Shown here in pieces: positions 1 to 8,260 of a DNA stretch of 20,041 bases. Each line of letters starts with the position of its first letter. Position 1 is the first letter of the stretch. The position numbers were made by a program, and so were the translations under genes. Origin of the DNA: Burkholderiales bacterium (GTDB lineage Bacteria > Pseudomonadota > Gammaproteobacteria > Burkholderiales > Burkholderiaceae_C); the NCBI GenBank assembly GCA_011391855.1, contig JAABPT010000241.1, positions 1 through 20,041 of the forward strand, written 5' to 3'. The notes beneath the pieces were generated by a model, which was not told where the DNA came from, searched no databases, and was given only the letters and a program-made list of their open reading frames with translations.

Positions 1-1
1 A

Positions 2-109
2 GAGAAAGCAGACAAGGCCGACAACAGGCTGGAAAGCGTGGAACGGCTGCAGTGCGGCATCCACCTCAGCATCAACGGTATTGCGGCCGGCTTGCGCAAT
101 ACCGGTTGA
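2..109 (+). CDS. 3' end of an unidentified CDS (truncated by window start)
   Basis: A frame open from the left edge of the window ends at a TGA at 107-109. It gives a 35-residue C-terminal tail ending in GIAAGLRNTG. About three quarters of its codons end in G or C, which suits a real gene in this genome. I do not recognise the product. The last 30 bases form a hairpin (76-85 with 95-104), so the tail may instead be non-coding sequence upstream of ldhA. Confidence 0.35.
   Translation, partial: EKADKADNRLESVERLQCGIHLSINGIAAGLRNTG
76..104. repeat. 10-bp perfect hairpin upstream of ldhA
   Basis: CGGTATTGCG at 76-85 is exactly complementary to CGCAATACCG at 95-104, with a 9-nt loop. Flanking AA/TT extends the stem after a one-base bulge. 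No T-tract follows, so it is not a canonical intrinsic terminator. It overlaps the end of the upstream frame and may be a structured 3' end of that transcript. Confidence 0.45.
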
Positions 110-150
110 CGCCGCGACAGTCCAAGCCTGCACACCCCGGAGTCCCCGAC

Positions 151-1155
151 ATGCACGTCGCCGTCTACAGCACCCGCCCCTACGACCGCCACGCCATCGA
201 GCGCGCGAACGGGCCCGGCCGCCACAGCTTCACCTTCCTGAAGGCGCCACTGGACGCCACCACGCTGCCCACCGCGGCGGGCGCCGACGCGGTGTGCGCC
301 TTCGTCAACGACCGCCTCGACGCCGAGGTGCTGCGCGGCCTGCAACGCCTGGGCGTGCGGCTGGTGGTGCTGCGCTGCTCGGGCTTCAACCAAGTCGACC
401 TGGCGGCGGCCGCCGAGCTGGGCATTGCGGTGGGCCGCGTGCCGGAATATTCGCCGTACGCCGTGGCCGAATACACCGCGGCACTGGTGCTCACGCTGAA
501 TCGCAAGATCCACCGCGCCCATGCCCGCGTGCGCGAAGGCAATTTTTCGCTCGACGGACTGCTGGGTTTCGACCTGCACGGCCGCACCGTGGGCGTGGTG
601 GGCACCGGCAAGATCGGCGAATGCTTCTGCCGCATCATGGCCGGCTTCGGCTGCCACCTGCTGGCTTTCGACCCGCGGCCGAATCCGGCCTGCCAGGCGC
701 TGGGCGCACGCTACGTGCCGCTGCCCGAACTGCTGGCCGGCAGCGATATCGTCAGCCTGCACTGCCCGCTGACGCCGCAGACACGGCACATGATCGACGA
801 CCAGGCGCTGGCCGGCATGAAGCACGGCGCCATGCTCGTCAACACCAGCCGCGGCGCCGTGCTCGACGCCCGCGCGGCGATCGACGCGCTGAAGTCCGGC
901 GTGCTCGGCAGCCTGGGCCTGGATGTCTACGAGGAAGAAGGCGACCTCTTCTTCCGCGACCTCTCGGCCGAGGTCATTCATGACGATGTGTTCGCACGGC
1001 TGCTGACGATGCCCAATGTCGTCGTCACCGGCCACCAGGCCTTCTTCACCGAGGACGCGCTGAATGCCATTGCTGGCATCACGCTGGCCAACCTGGACGC
1101 CTTCGCCGCCACCGGCAAGGCGGCGCACCCGGTGTCGGTGGAGCGCATCGTCTGA
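151..1155 (+). CDS. ldhA: D-lactate dehydrogenase / D-2-hydroxyacid dehydrogenase
   Basis: A 334-residue cytoplasmic NAD-dependent dehydrogenase that interconverts D-lactate and pyruvate, or a related 2-ketoacid pair. The N-terminus MHVAVYSTRPYD closely resembles fermentative E. coli LdhA, and the length fits (about 330). The NAD-binding Rossmann loop GVVGTGKIG lies at residues 148-156. The catalytic triad is visible: Arg234 in VNTSRGAV, Glu263 in DVYEEE and His295 in GHQAFFT, with the spacing expected for D-LDH. ATG 151 is chosen because it begins the conserved strand and has GGAG at 139-142, 8 nt upstream. An in-frame start at 52 would add unconserved residues. The gene converges on algR with a 21-bp gap. 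Exact substrate is uncertain within the 2-hydroxyacid dehydrogenase family. Confidence 0.9.
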   Translation: MHVAVYSTRPYDRHAIERANGPGRHSFTFLKAPLDATTLPTAAGADAVCAFVNDRLDAEVLRGLQRLGVRLVVLRCSGFNQVDLAAAAELGIAVGRVPEYSPYAVAEYTAALVLTLNRKIHRAHARVREGNFSLDGLLGFDLHGRTVGVVGTGKIGECFCRIMAGFGCHLLAFDPRPNPACQALGARYVPLPELLAGSDIVSLHCPLTPQTRHMIDDQALAGMKHGAMLVNTSRGAVLDARAAIDALKSGVLGSLGLDVYEEEGDLFFRDLSAEVIHDDVFARLLTMPNVVVTGHQAFFTEDALNAIAGITLANLDAFAATGKAAHPVSVERIV

Positions 1156-1176
1156 AGGATTCGGCGGCCGCTGCGG

Positions 1177-1974
1177 TCAGCCCGCGCCTTCGCCCCCCGC
1201 CAGCGCGGCGCGCACCGCCGCCACCTGACGCCGCGACACCGCCAGCCATTCGTCCAGCGGTGCCACGCGCACGGCCCAGCCGTCGGCGTCGGCCTGGGTT
1301 TCGTCGTTCCGCAGTTGCAGTTCGCGGATGGCGCGCCGCGCCACCAGCGCATTGCGGTGGATGCGGATGAAGGCTTCGCCCAGGCGTTGTTCCAGCTCGG
1401 TGAGCGTCTCGTCGAGCACAAAACCGTGCTCGGCCGTGCGCAGCGTGACGTATTTCAATTCGGCCTTCAGGTACAGCACTTCTGCGTAAGGCAGCCGCAA
1501 CACGCGGCCGCGGTCGTTGACCACCAGCGCCGGGCCCTCGGGCAGCGGCTCGGGTGTTGGGCGCAGGCGCTGTTTCACGCGCTGCAGCGCGGCCAGCAGG
1601 CGTTCGCGCCGCACCGGCTTGGTGAGGTAGTCCACCGCCTCCAGCTCGAAGGCTTTCAGCGCGTGCTCGGCATGCGCGGTCACGAAGACCACGGCCGGCG
1701 GTTGCGCCAGCGCCTGCATCGCGGCCGCCAGCCGCAGGCCGTCGCGGCCGGGCAGGCGAATGTCCAGCAGCACGGCGTCAACCGGCGTGGCCTGCAGCAG
1801 CGCCAGCGCGCTGTCGGCATCACCGGCCTCGCCCACGACCAAGGCACCGGCTTCGGGCAGGCTTTCCACCAGCGACTTCAGGCGCAGCCGGGCCAGGGCT
1901 TCGTCGTCGACGATCAGCAGGCGCAGCGGCTCGCTCACGGCGGTTCTGCCCGCTTCGCTGTCAAAGCCGCTCAA
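1177..1974 (-). CDS. algR: LytTR-family response regulator, AlgR-like
   Basis: A two-component response regulator. The N-terminal receiver domain (about residues 17-125) has the acidic pair D23-D24, phospho-acceptor Asp71 in VLLDIRLPG, Thr99 and Lys119 in YLTKPV. The C-terminal LytTR DNA-binding domain (about 155-255) has the typical VLYLKAELKYVTL and RIHRNALV segments. The frame starts at TTG 1974, directly after the stop of the upstream gene. A GTG at 1938, giving VSEPLRLL, would make a 253-residue protein nearer the usual AlgR length; neither start has a strong ribosome binding site. It is probably co-transcribed with algZ and the NTF2-like gene. AlgR of Pseudomonas controls alginate and type IV pilus minor pilin genes. 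The target here is unknown, though an MSHA pilus operon lies about 4 kb away. Confidence 0.9.
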   Translation of the reverse strand: MSGFDSEAGRTAVSEPLRLLIVDDEALARLRLKSLVESLPEAGALVVGEAGDADSALALLQATPVDAVLLDIRLPGRDGLRLAAAMQALAQPPAVVFVTAHAEHALKAFELEAVDYLTKPVRRERLLAALQRVKQRLRPTPEPLPEGPALVVNDRGRVLRLPYAEVLYLKAELKYVTLRTAEHGFVLDETLTELEQRLGEAFIRIHRNALVARRAIRELQLRNDETQADADGWAVRVAPLDEWLAVSRRQVAAVRAALAGGEGAG

Positions 1975-2400
1975 TCAAGCGGCCAGCGGCAAGCTGTGCC
2001 ACCACAGGCGACAGGTTTTGCACAGCCCGCCTTCGAATTCGGCCTGCAGCACACCGTCGAGCACCATCCTGGGCAACGGATCGCCGGGCTGGCGCGTCAC
2101 CGCGTTCGTACCGGTGGAACGGGCCCAGATCTGGAACAGTTCCTCCGAAGCCACCTGGTAGGTCACGTGCCAGTGCGCGATGCCGCTTCCAGGCGCGGAC
2201 GCCAGCACCTCGTAGCTCAGCCGCACGTCTTCCTGCAGCTTCACGCGCTGCCAGTAGGCGGCCAGTTGCACAGGGCCGCGCTGCACTGCGAACGGCGTGT
2301 TGTGGTACTGGCCGTCGGCGGCGAAGAGGGCACAGAACAGGGCCTCGTCGCGGCCCTCCCAGGCGGCCCGGTAGCCCTGCATGAAGCGTTCGATATCCAT
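1975..2400 (-). CDS. NTF2-like / SnoaL-like protein
   Basis: A 141-residue protein with an NTF2-like cone-fold pattern: an N-terminal helix (MDIERFMQGYRAAWEGRDEA), then LFAADGQYHNTPF and alternating strands rich in aromatic residues. There is no signal peptide or membrane segment. This fold includes small-molecule isomerases, dehydratases and non-catalytic ligand binders, so no reaction can be assigned. It starts at ATG 2400 and its TGA abuts the possible TTG start of algR. It sits between the algZ and algR genes, which are adjacent in Pseudomonas, so it looks like a lineage-specific insertion in the regulatory operon. A ligand-sensing accessory role is possible but is only inference. Confidence 0.8.
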   Translation of the reverse strand: MDIERFMQGYRAAWEGRDEALFCALFAADGQYHNTPFAVQRGPVQLAAYWQRVKLQEDVRLSYEVLASAPGSGIAHWHVTYQVASEELFQIWARSTGTNAVTRQPGDPLPRMVLDGVLQAEFEGGLCKTCRLWWHSLPLAA

Positions 2401-2426
2401 GGGTCAGATCCTCTCAGAACTGCGCT

Positions 2427-3608
2427 TCAGGGTGCGGGCAGCACGATGCGCGCATGAAACATCTCGCCTTCCAGCGTGGGCTCGCGCCACACGTCGCACT
2501 GCGCCGCCACGTCGTGCAGCAGGCGCAGCCGCTCGCGCACGTTGTGCAGCGCCATGCCGTGGCCGGGCGTGCCGGGCTCGCTGCCCACGGTATTGCTCAC
2601 CTGCACCACCACCTGCCCGCGCTGCACCGAAGCGCTCACCGTGACGCGGCCGCCGCCGACGGCCGGCTCCACGCCGTGGCGCACCGCGTTTTCCACCAGC
2701 GGCTGCAGCACCAGCGGCGGCACGCGGGCGGCGGCCACGCGCGGGTCGCTGGAGACGTCCCACTGCACACGAAGGCGAGCGCCGAAACGCACCTGCTCGA
2801 TGGCCAGGTAGCGCTTCGCGAGGTCGATCTCCTCTTCCAGCGCCACCGACGCCCCCGCTCCGGCCAGCGCCACGCGGAACAACTGCGCCAGGTCTTCCAG
2901 CACGGCCTCGGCGCGCTCGGGGTCGGCGCGCACCAGCGCCAGCGCCGTATTCAGCGCATTGAACAGGAAGTGCGGCCGGATGCGCGACTGCAGCTCCGCC
3001 AGCCGCGCACTGGCATTCGCCGGGTGCCAGATGCGCGAACGCAGGTCCAGCCAGGCCCACAGCAAAGCCGCCAGCGCCACCCCGGCCAGCGCCACCGCGG
3101 CCACGCGAAAGCCACCCGCGTCGCCGCCCAAGCCGGCCCACCACAGCGGCACCCAGGCCAGCAGCGAAGACGCGCCGCCGAGGGCCAGCACCACCGCGGC
3201 GCGTGCCGGTGCCCCGACGCGGCGCAGCGGCAGGCGCAACGCGCACACCAGCACCAGCCACAGCAGCGTGGCGGCCACGCCGCCGAAGGCCAGCGCCGCC
3301 TGGCGCGCGCCCCAGCCGGCCAGCGTCTCGGCGCCGCCCAGCGCCACCAGGGCCAGCACGGCCTGCACCAGCAGCACGGCTCGCAGCGCCAAAGCCGGGT
3401 GGCAGACGTCGAACGCGGCCGCGGCCTGCGCCTGCAGGCGCGAGCGTTCCTCGGCGATGGGGTCGAAGCGCGTGGTGGCGAAGCTGGAGCTGGGTGCTTC
3501 GGCCGACCGCGTGGTCTGGGGCCACAGGCTGGCCGGGCGGGTGCCCGCCAGACCGTCGGTGGGCGGGAAGTCGCTGTCGGCAGTGCGGGGCGGCCCGGGG
3601 CGATGCAT
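2427..3608 (-). CDS. algZ: LytS-family sensor histidine kinase, AlgZ/FimS-like
   Basis: A 393-residue membrane sensor kinase, partner of the AlgR-like regulator. Residues 1-70 are a hydrophilic N-terminus. Four hydrophobic segments follow, at about 74-94, 101-124, 136-156 and 166-188. The His_kinase domain has phospho-acceptor His213 in RIRPHFLFNALN, the N-box Asn307 in ENAVRHGVEP, and a G-box in GHGMALHNVRERL. ATG 3608 is chosen; the frame stays open much further upstream, but that part is antisense to argH. The gene is divergent from argH, and the argH-fimS-algR order is the same as in Pseudomonas aeruginosa. The likely -10 lies only about 10 nt before the start, so the mRNA leader may be very short. 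Confidence 0.9.
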   Translation of the reverse strand: MHRPGPPRTADSDFPPTDGLAGTRPASLWPQTTRSAEAPSSSFATTRFDPIAEERSRLQAQAAAAFDVCHPALALRAVLLVQAVLALVALGGAETLAGWGARQAALAFGGVAATLLWLVLVCALRLPLRRVGAPARAAVVLALGGASSLLAWVPLWWAGLGGDAGGFRVAAVALAGVALAALLWAWLDLRSRIWHPANASARLAELQSRIRPHFLFNALNTALALVRADPERAEAVLEDLAQLFRVALAGAGASVALEEEIDLAKRYLAIEQVRFGARLRVQWDVSSDPRVAAARVPPLVLQPLVENAVRHGVEPAVGGGRVTVSASVQRGQVVVQVSNTVGSEPGTPGHGMALHNVRERLRLLHDVAAQCDVWREPTLEGEMFHARIVLPAP

Positions 3609-3662
3609 GGTGCGCCGGATAATACGGACTCCCTTCTGCACGGCCCCACGCGCCCCCGCCCC
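3609..3662. promoter_or_regulatory. Divergent algZ/argH promoter region
   Basis: The 54-bp gap holds an AT-rich island in G+C-rich DNA, GGATAATAC at 3617-3625. Read on +, GATAAT (3618-3623) is a good -10 for argH, placing a start near 3630. Read on -, TATTAT (3624-3619) is a good -10 for algZ, with a start only a few bases before ATG 3608. No clear -35 is seen for either side. The overlap means the two promoters would compete for RNA polymerase. Confidence 0.5.
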
Positions 3663-5063
<1,401 letters not shown>

Positions 5064-5083
5064 CGGTCCGCAGTCGCGCGGAT

Positions 5084-5329
5084 TCAACCAAAGAGTTCTT
5101 GCAGCAGCGCGTCGCGATCGACACCGCGGACTGCTGCCACGTCGGAGAGGATTGCGGCCAGGGTGCCCACCCGCAACGATGCATGCAGCGGGACAGTCAG
5201 GTGGTGTTCGTGGGCCTCATCGCCCGCAGTCAGGCGCACGTGGCTGCCGGTCTGCCGTGTCGGGCGATAGCCCACTCTCGAGAGCGCCTTGACCAAGTCC
5301 TCCCCGGACAGGTCTCGTGGAAGCTTCAC
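5084..5329 (-). CDS. hicA: HicA-family mRNA interferase toxin
   Basis: An 81-residue toxin of a type II toxin-antitoxin pair, with the small dsRBD-like HicA fold. It begins VKLPRDLSGEDLVKAL and has the conserved GY.....QTGSH segment, in which His30 is the expected catalytic residue for RNA cleavage. The GTG start at 5329 overlaps the hicB stop (GTGA), so translation is probably coupled. A GAGG about 10 nt upstream, inside hicB, can serve as ribosome binding site. A longer frame to 5404 exists but would overlap hicB in another frame and is unconserved. The gene lies tail-to-tail with argH, 20 bp from its stop. The antitoxin-first order is the reverse of E. coli hicAB. Confidence 0.88.
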   Translation of the reverse strand: MKLPRDLSGEDLVKALSRVGYRPTRQTGSHVRLTAGDEAHEHHLTVPLHASLRVGTLAAILSDVAAVRGVDRDALLQELFG

Positions 5330-5535
5330 GCCGCGATGACCTCGTCCCGCACGCAGTGCAAGCGGATGACTTGCGGCCGCGATTCGGCGTCGTCGAAATG
5401 ACATTTCACGGCATCACGGATGGCAATCTTCAACGCAGCCAGGTCGTCTGCTTCAGTGAAGATGGATTCGCCGAGCGCACGTGCGGTGTATCCGCCTTCG
5501 GCAGCTTCCTCGACCAAAAAAACGATCTCGCTCAT
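5326..5535 (-). CDS. hicB: HicB-family antitoxin (short form)
   Basis: A 69-residue antitoxin expected to bind and block HicA. It begins MSEIVFLVEEAAEGGYTARA and carries the partial RNase H-like HicB fold (about residues 1-50), ending RLHCVRDEVIAA. Close relatives are, by recall, often mislabelled as 2-oxoisovalerate dehydrogenase beta subunit. No ribbon-helix-helix or helix-turn-helix segment follows the HicB fold, so autorepression by direct DNA binding is not evident. ATG 5535 has a strong AGAAGG ribosome binding site 3 nt upstream of it. It is the first gene of a two-gene operon with a GTGA overlap to hicA. Confidence 0.88.
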   Translation of the reverse strand: MSEIVFLVEEAAEGGYTARALGESIFTEADDLAALKIAIRDAVKCHFDDAESRPQVIRLHCVRDEVIAA

Positions 5536-5559
5536 CACCTTCTCCCCGCGAAGCTGTAG

Positions 5560-5594
5560 CCGCACGACTTTATTAGACAACAAGCTTCGTGCGG
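5560..5594. promoter_or_regulatory. Inverted repeat in the hicBA promoter region
   Basis: CCGCACGA at 5560-5567 pairs exactly with TCGTGCGG at 5587-5594 across a 19-bp AT-rich spacer. The spacer contains TAATAA on the minus strand, a possible -10 for hicB. A second overlapping pair is CGAAGCT (5549-5555) with AGCTTCG (5583-5589). The place and symmetry suit an operator or leader hairpin of hicBA. No convincing -35 is seen. Confidence 0.45.
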
Positions 5595-5614
5595 GCCGGA
5601 GAAAGGGCCTGCTC

Positions 5615-5725
5615 GCCGTGCTCACGCTGCGCGGCTCGATGAACGCGCGCCAGGGGGTGGGTGGCACCGCGCCGGTGCAGGTGCGCGCGCAGGTCGAACG
5701 GCACCGGGCCCGTCTGGCCGGCTGA
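5615..5725 (+). pseudogene. Orphan 3' fragment of argH (direct repeat copy B)
   Basis: A 111-bp second copy of the argH end, encoding 36 residues from AVLTLRGSM to RARLAG and a TGA. It differs from the intact argH end at seven of 111 bases. Three changes are silent and the others are mild (Asp/Asn, Ile/Val, and a Gly-Ala/Ala-Gly swap). It lacks the rest of the gene and has no start of its own. It is the right border of the hicBA islet and may be the original argH end displaced by insertion. Confidence 0.9.
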
Positions 5726-5827
5726 ACACGCCGCGGCCGAGTCTGGCCCGCCAACACCCTTCTTTTCCAGCCATCCCGGCCAGCCGCCGGATGAAACGAT
5801 GCGGCATCGCAACTTGCGGACCGCGCC

Positions 5828-6754
5828 GTGCTGGCCCTGCCCCGTCGAACCCCGCTGCCCGGATGGGTGGCCTGCGTGCCGCAAGGCACCCAGGCCCTGC
5901 TCGCCTGCGTGGAGCGCGGCGGCAGCAAACCGCCCCGCGTGCACTGGGTCGACCGCTGCGAATGGGCCGACGACGGTGGCGGCTTGCATTCGCTGCGCCG
6001 CCGACGCTCGCTGCAGCGCCACCGCAACGTGGCGGTACTGCCGCGCACCGCCTACCGGCTGGTGCCGCTGGACGCGCCCGAACTGCCGCGCGAAGAATGG
6101 CGGCAGGCGGTGCGCTGGCAGCTGAAGGACCTGGTTGACTTTCCGGTCGAGACTGCCTCGATCGACGTGCTGGAAATCCCAGGCGACCCGGCGCGCCGCC
6201 GCACGCCGCAGATGCTGGCCGTGGCCGCGCCACACGACGCGCTGCGGCCGCTGGTGCAGGCCGGCCACGCCGCCGGCGCCCCCTGGCAGGCGCTGGATAT
6301 CGCCGAGACGGCGCTGCGCAATATCAGCGCACTGGTCGAGACCGAGGGCCGCGCCCAGGCGCTGCTGCACGTGGGCGAGCACGAGACGCTGCTCGTCATC
6401 ACCGCAGCCGGTGAACTGCTGCTGACGCGCCAGCTCGACACCACGCTGGCGCTCCTTACCGCCGGCAGCGCTGCCGAGCGCATGGAAGCCTTCGACCACG
6501 CCGGCCTGGAACTGCAGCGCACGCTGGACGGCTTCGACCGCCTCTTCAGCCACCTCGGCCTGGCGCGGCTGCTGGTGGCGCCAGGCAGCGGGCTGGACGA
6601 CTTCTGCGCCCACGTGCGCGAGCTCAGCTTCGTGCCCGTGCAAGCACTGGACCTGAGCAGCGCGCTGGACCTGTCCGCCGTGCCCGAACTGGCCGACCCG
6701 GCGCGGCTGTCCGCCCATCTCGGCGCCATTGGCGCCGCACTGCGCGACGGCTGA
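5828..6754 (+). CDS. mshI: MSHA biogenesis protein MshI (PilM-like)
   Basis: A 308-residue protein with the actin-like PilM/GspL cytoplasmic fold, the base of the pilus alignment complex. Features consistent with MshI are the N-terminal WQLKDLVDFPVE segment (about 95-110), which resembles the lysine/phenylalanine-rich region of PilM, and the later TLLVITAAGELLLTRQLD strand pair. Weak sequence conservation is usual for MshI, so the name rests largely on position as first gene of the msh operon. The only in-frame start after the preceding stop is GTG 5828, with no strong ribosome binding site. It begins 102 bp after the displaced argH fragment. No convincing promoter is seen in that gap. Confidence 0.78.
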   Translation: MLALPRRTPLPGWVACVPQGTQALLACVERGGSKPPRVHWVDRCEWADDGGGLHSLRRRRSLQRHRNVAVLPRTAYRLVPLDAPELPREEWRQAVRWQLKDLVDFPVETASIDVLEIPGDPARRRTPQMLAVAAPHDALRPLVQAGHAAGAPWQALDIAETALRNISALVETEGRAQALLHVGEHETLLVITAAGELLLTRQLDTTLALLTAGSAAERMEAFDHAGLELQRTLDGFDRLFSHLGLARLLVAPGSGLDDFCAHVRELSFVPVQALDLSSALDLSAVPELADPARLSAHLGAIGAALRDG

Positions 6755-6912
6755 AATGAATCAGCCCCCACGCTCGCCACGCTCGCTGCCTTGCGGCCTG
6801 CATGCCGCAGGGCCTTCGCCAGCCACTCGCGAGCGCGCAGGCGCTCGCTCGGCGCGGGCTCAGCCCCCCAAAGAGGCGTCGCAATTCCTTCGGGCGGCCG
6901 GGCGGTACTGAA
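6755..6912. repeat. Structured intergenic repeat between mshI and the pilN-like gene
   Basis: This 158-bp gap is unusual in an operon whose other neighbours mostly overlap. It contains two compact hairpins: CCTTGCGGC with GCCGCAGGG (6789-6797 with 6804-6812, one G-T pair) and GCGAGCGC with GCGCTCGC (6829-6836 with 6841-6848, 4-nt loop). It begins CAGCCCCCACGCTCGCC and ends CGGGCGGCCGGGCGGTACTGA-like, a composition I recall from dispersed intergenic repeats of Burkholderiales. A frame from ATG 6802 runs through it into the next gene but looks non-coding. Confidence 0.55.
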
Positions 6913-7509
6913 ATGGTCCAACAGATCAACCTGCTCGACCCCGCGCTGCAGCCGCAGCGCGAGTGGCTCGACGCCAGCCATGGCCTGGCGCTGGTGGGCC
7001 TGATCCTGGCCGGCAGCGGGGTGCTGGCCGCGGCGCTGCAATGGCAGGCCGGGCACGCCGGGCAAGGCGCTGCCCTGCCCACGGCTGTGCCCACCCTGCC
7101 GGCCGTGGCCGCGGCGGCCAGCGCGCCGGGCGAGATCCAGGCCGAACTGCAGCGCCTGCGGGCGCTGGAACAGCACCAGCAACGCGTGCGTGCCGCCCTC
7201 GCCTCGGGTGCGGCCGGTGCGCCCGACGGTTACACGCCCTACCTCAAGGCCTTGTCGCGCCAGGCCCAGGGCGCGCTGTGGATCACCGGCTTCGCGGTGG
7301 CCGCCGAAGGCGATGCCATCGAACTGGAAGGCCGCATGCTCGACGCCGCCGTGTTGCCGGGCTACCTGCGCCAGCTGAATGCCGAGGAGCGCTTCAACGG
7401 CCGGCCCTTCGCGCAATTGCAATTGCGCACGCTGGACGACGGCGCCAACGCCGGCCACACCGAATTCGTGCTGCGCTCGACGCCACCGGCCAAGGAGGCC
7501 GCGCGGTGA
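6913..7509 (+). CDS. PilN/GspL-C-like pilus alignment protein (MshI2-type)
   Basis: A 198-residue bitopic inner-membrane protein. The short N-terminal cytoplasmic peptide MVQQINLLDPALQ matches the INLL motif by which PilN docks on PilM. One membrane helix lies at about 22-42, followed by a periplasmic region with a helix (about 75-100) and a ferredoxin-like domain. ATG 6913 is chosen because the INLL motif should be near the start; an in-frame ATG at 6802 would add 37 residues encoded by the intergenic repeat. Its stop overlaps the next start (GTGA). It should pair with MshI below the membrane and MshJ in the periplasm. Family naming varies, so no symbol is given. Confidence 0.82.
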   Translation: MVQQINLLDPALQPQREWLDASHGLALVGLILAGSGVLAAALQWQAGHAGQGAALPTAVPTLPAVAAAASAPGEIQAELQRLRALEQHQQRVRAALASGAAGAPDGYTPYLKALSRQAQGALWITGFAVAAEGDAIELEGRMLDAAVLPGYLRQLNAEERFNGRPFAQLQLRTLDDGANAGHTEFVLRSTPPAKEAAR

Positions 7510-8249
7510 AGGCGCCCAGGCTCGCGCTGGGCCCGTGGTGGCGCCAGCAGCGCCAGCGCTTCGACTCGCTGCAGCGCCGCGAACGCCTGCTCGTCGTCAC
7601 CGCCGCCGCGGCCGCCAGCCTGATGCTGGCCGACGCGCTGTGGCTGACCCCGGCCTTCAAGGCCTGGAAGGCCGTGCACCAGCGCGAAGCGTCGCTGCCG
7701 GCGGTGATGGCCAAGACCGCCGCCGAGGTGCAGCGTGTGGCCGAGACCGCGCTGGCGCAGCAACGCCAGCTGCAGGCCGAACTGACGCAGTTGCGCCACC
7801 GCCTGCAAGACGGCGAGGCAGCCATGCGTGAGATCGAGGCCAACCTGGTGGGGCCTGACCGCATGCTGGCCCTGCTGGAGCAAATGCTCGCCAGCCAAGG
7901 CCAGTTGCGCGTGCGCGAGATGAAGTCGCTGCCGCGCACCGACCTGGTGGCCGTCGCGGCCGTCGCGGCCGTCACCACCGGCACCACAGGCACGACCAGC
8001 ACCAACGGCACCAACCTCACCACCGGCGCGGTGGCCAGCACCGCAAGACCTGCGCTCTACCGCCACGGCATCGAACTCACCGTGGAGGGCAGCTTCGGCG
8101 ACCTGGTGCGTTATCTCGAGGCGCTGGAAAACATGCCGCAGCGCCTGCTCTGGGGGTCGATGCAGTTGAAGGTGGAGCAGCACCCGAAAGCGCTGCTGAC
8201 CTTGCGCGTCTACACGCTCAGCGTCGACCGCCACTGGCTCGAAATCTGA
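7506..8249 (+). CDS. mshJ: MSHA biogenesis protein MshJ (PilO-like)
   Basis: A 247-residue bitopic inner-membrane protein, the PilO-like partner of the alignment complex. The basic N-terminus (WWRQQRQRFDSLQRRER) precedes a membrane helix at about 27-48. A long helical, coiled-coil-prone region follows (about 60-125), then a Thr/Gly-rich linker (about 150-175), and a ferredoxin-like domain typical of MshJ (ELTVEGSFGDLVRYLEALE). The start is GTG 7506, overlapping the previous stop. The linker contains a short DNA repeat of GCCGTCGCG and a run of Thr-Gly codons; its length may vary between strains. Confidence 0.85.
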   Translation: MKAPRLALGPWWRQQRQRFDSLQRRERLLVVTAAAAASLMLADALWLTPAFKAWKAVHQREASLPAVMAKTAAEVQRVAETALAQQRQLQAELTQLRHRLQDGEAAMREIEANLVGPDRMLALLEQMLASQGQLRVREMKSLPRTDLVAVAAVAAVTTGTTGTTSTNGTNLTTGAVASTARPALYRHGIELTVEGSFGDLVRYLEALENMPQRLLWGSMQLKVEQHPKALLTLRVYTLSVDRHWLEI

Positions 8250-8260
8250 ACGTGCCGTCC

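Noticed and set aside
5560..5594. A possible Xer/dif-like recombination site next to hicBA
   Set aside because: The arms are symmetrical but do not match XerC/XerD half-site sequences, and there is no second copy at the other end of the islet.
5726..5827. A promoter for the msh operon between the argH fragment and mshI
   Set aside because: I looked for -35/-10 and sigma-54 patterns and found none convincing. The promoter may be weak, use another sigma factor, or lie elsewhere.
6802..6912. A longer N-terminus for the PilN-like gene from ATG 6802
   Set aside because: It is encoded by the structured repeat and would move the INLL docking motif away from the N-terminus.
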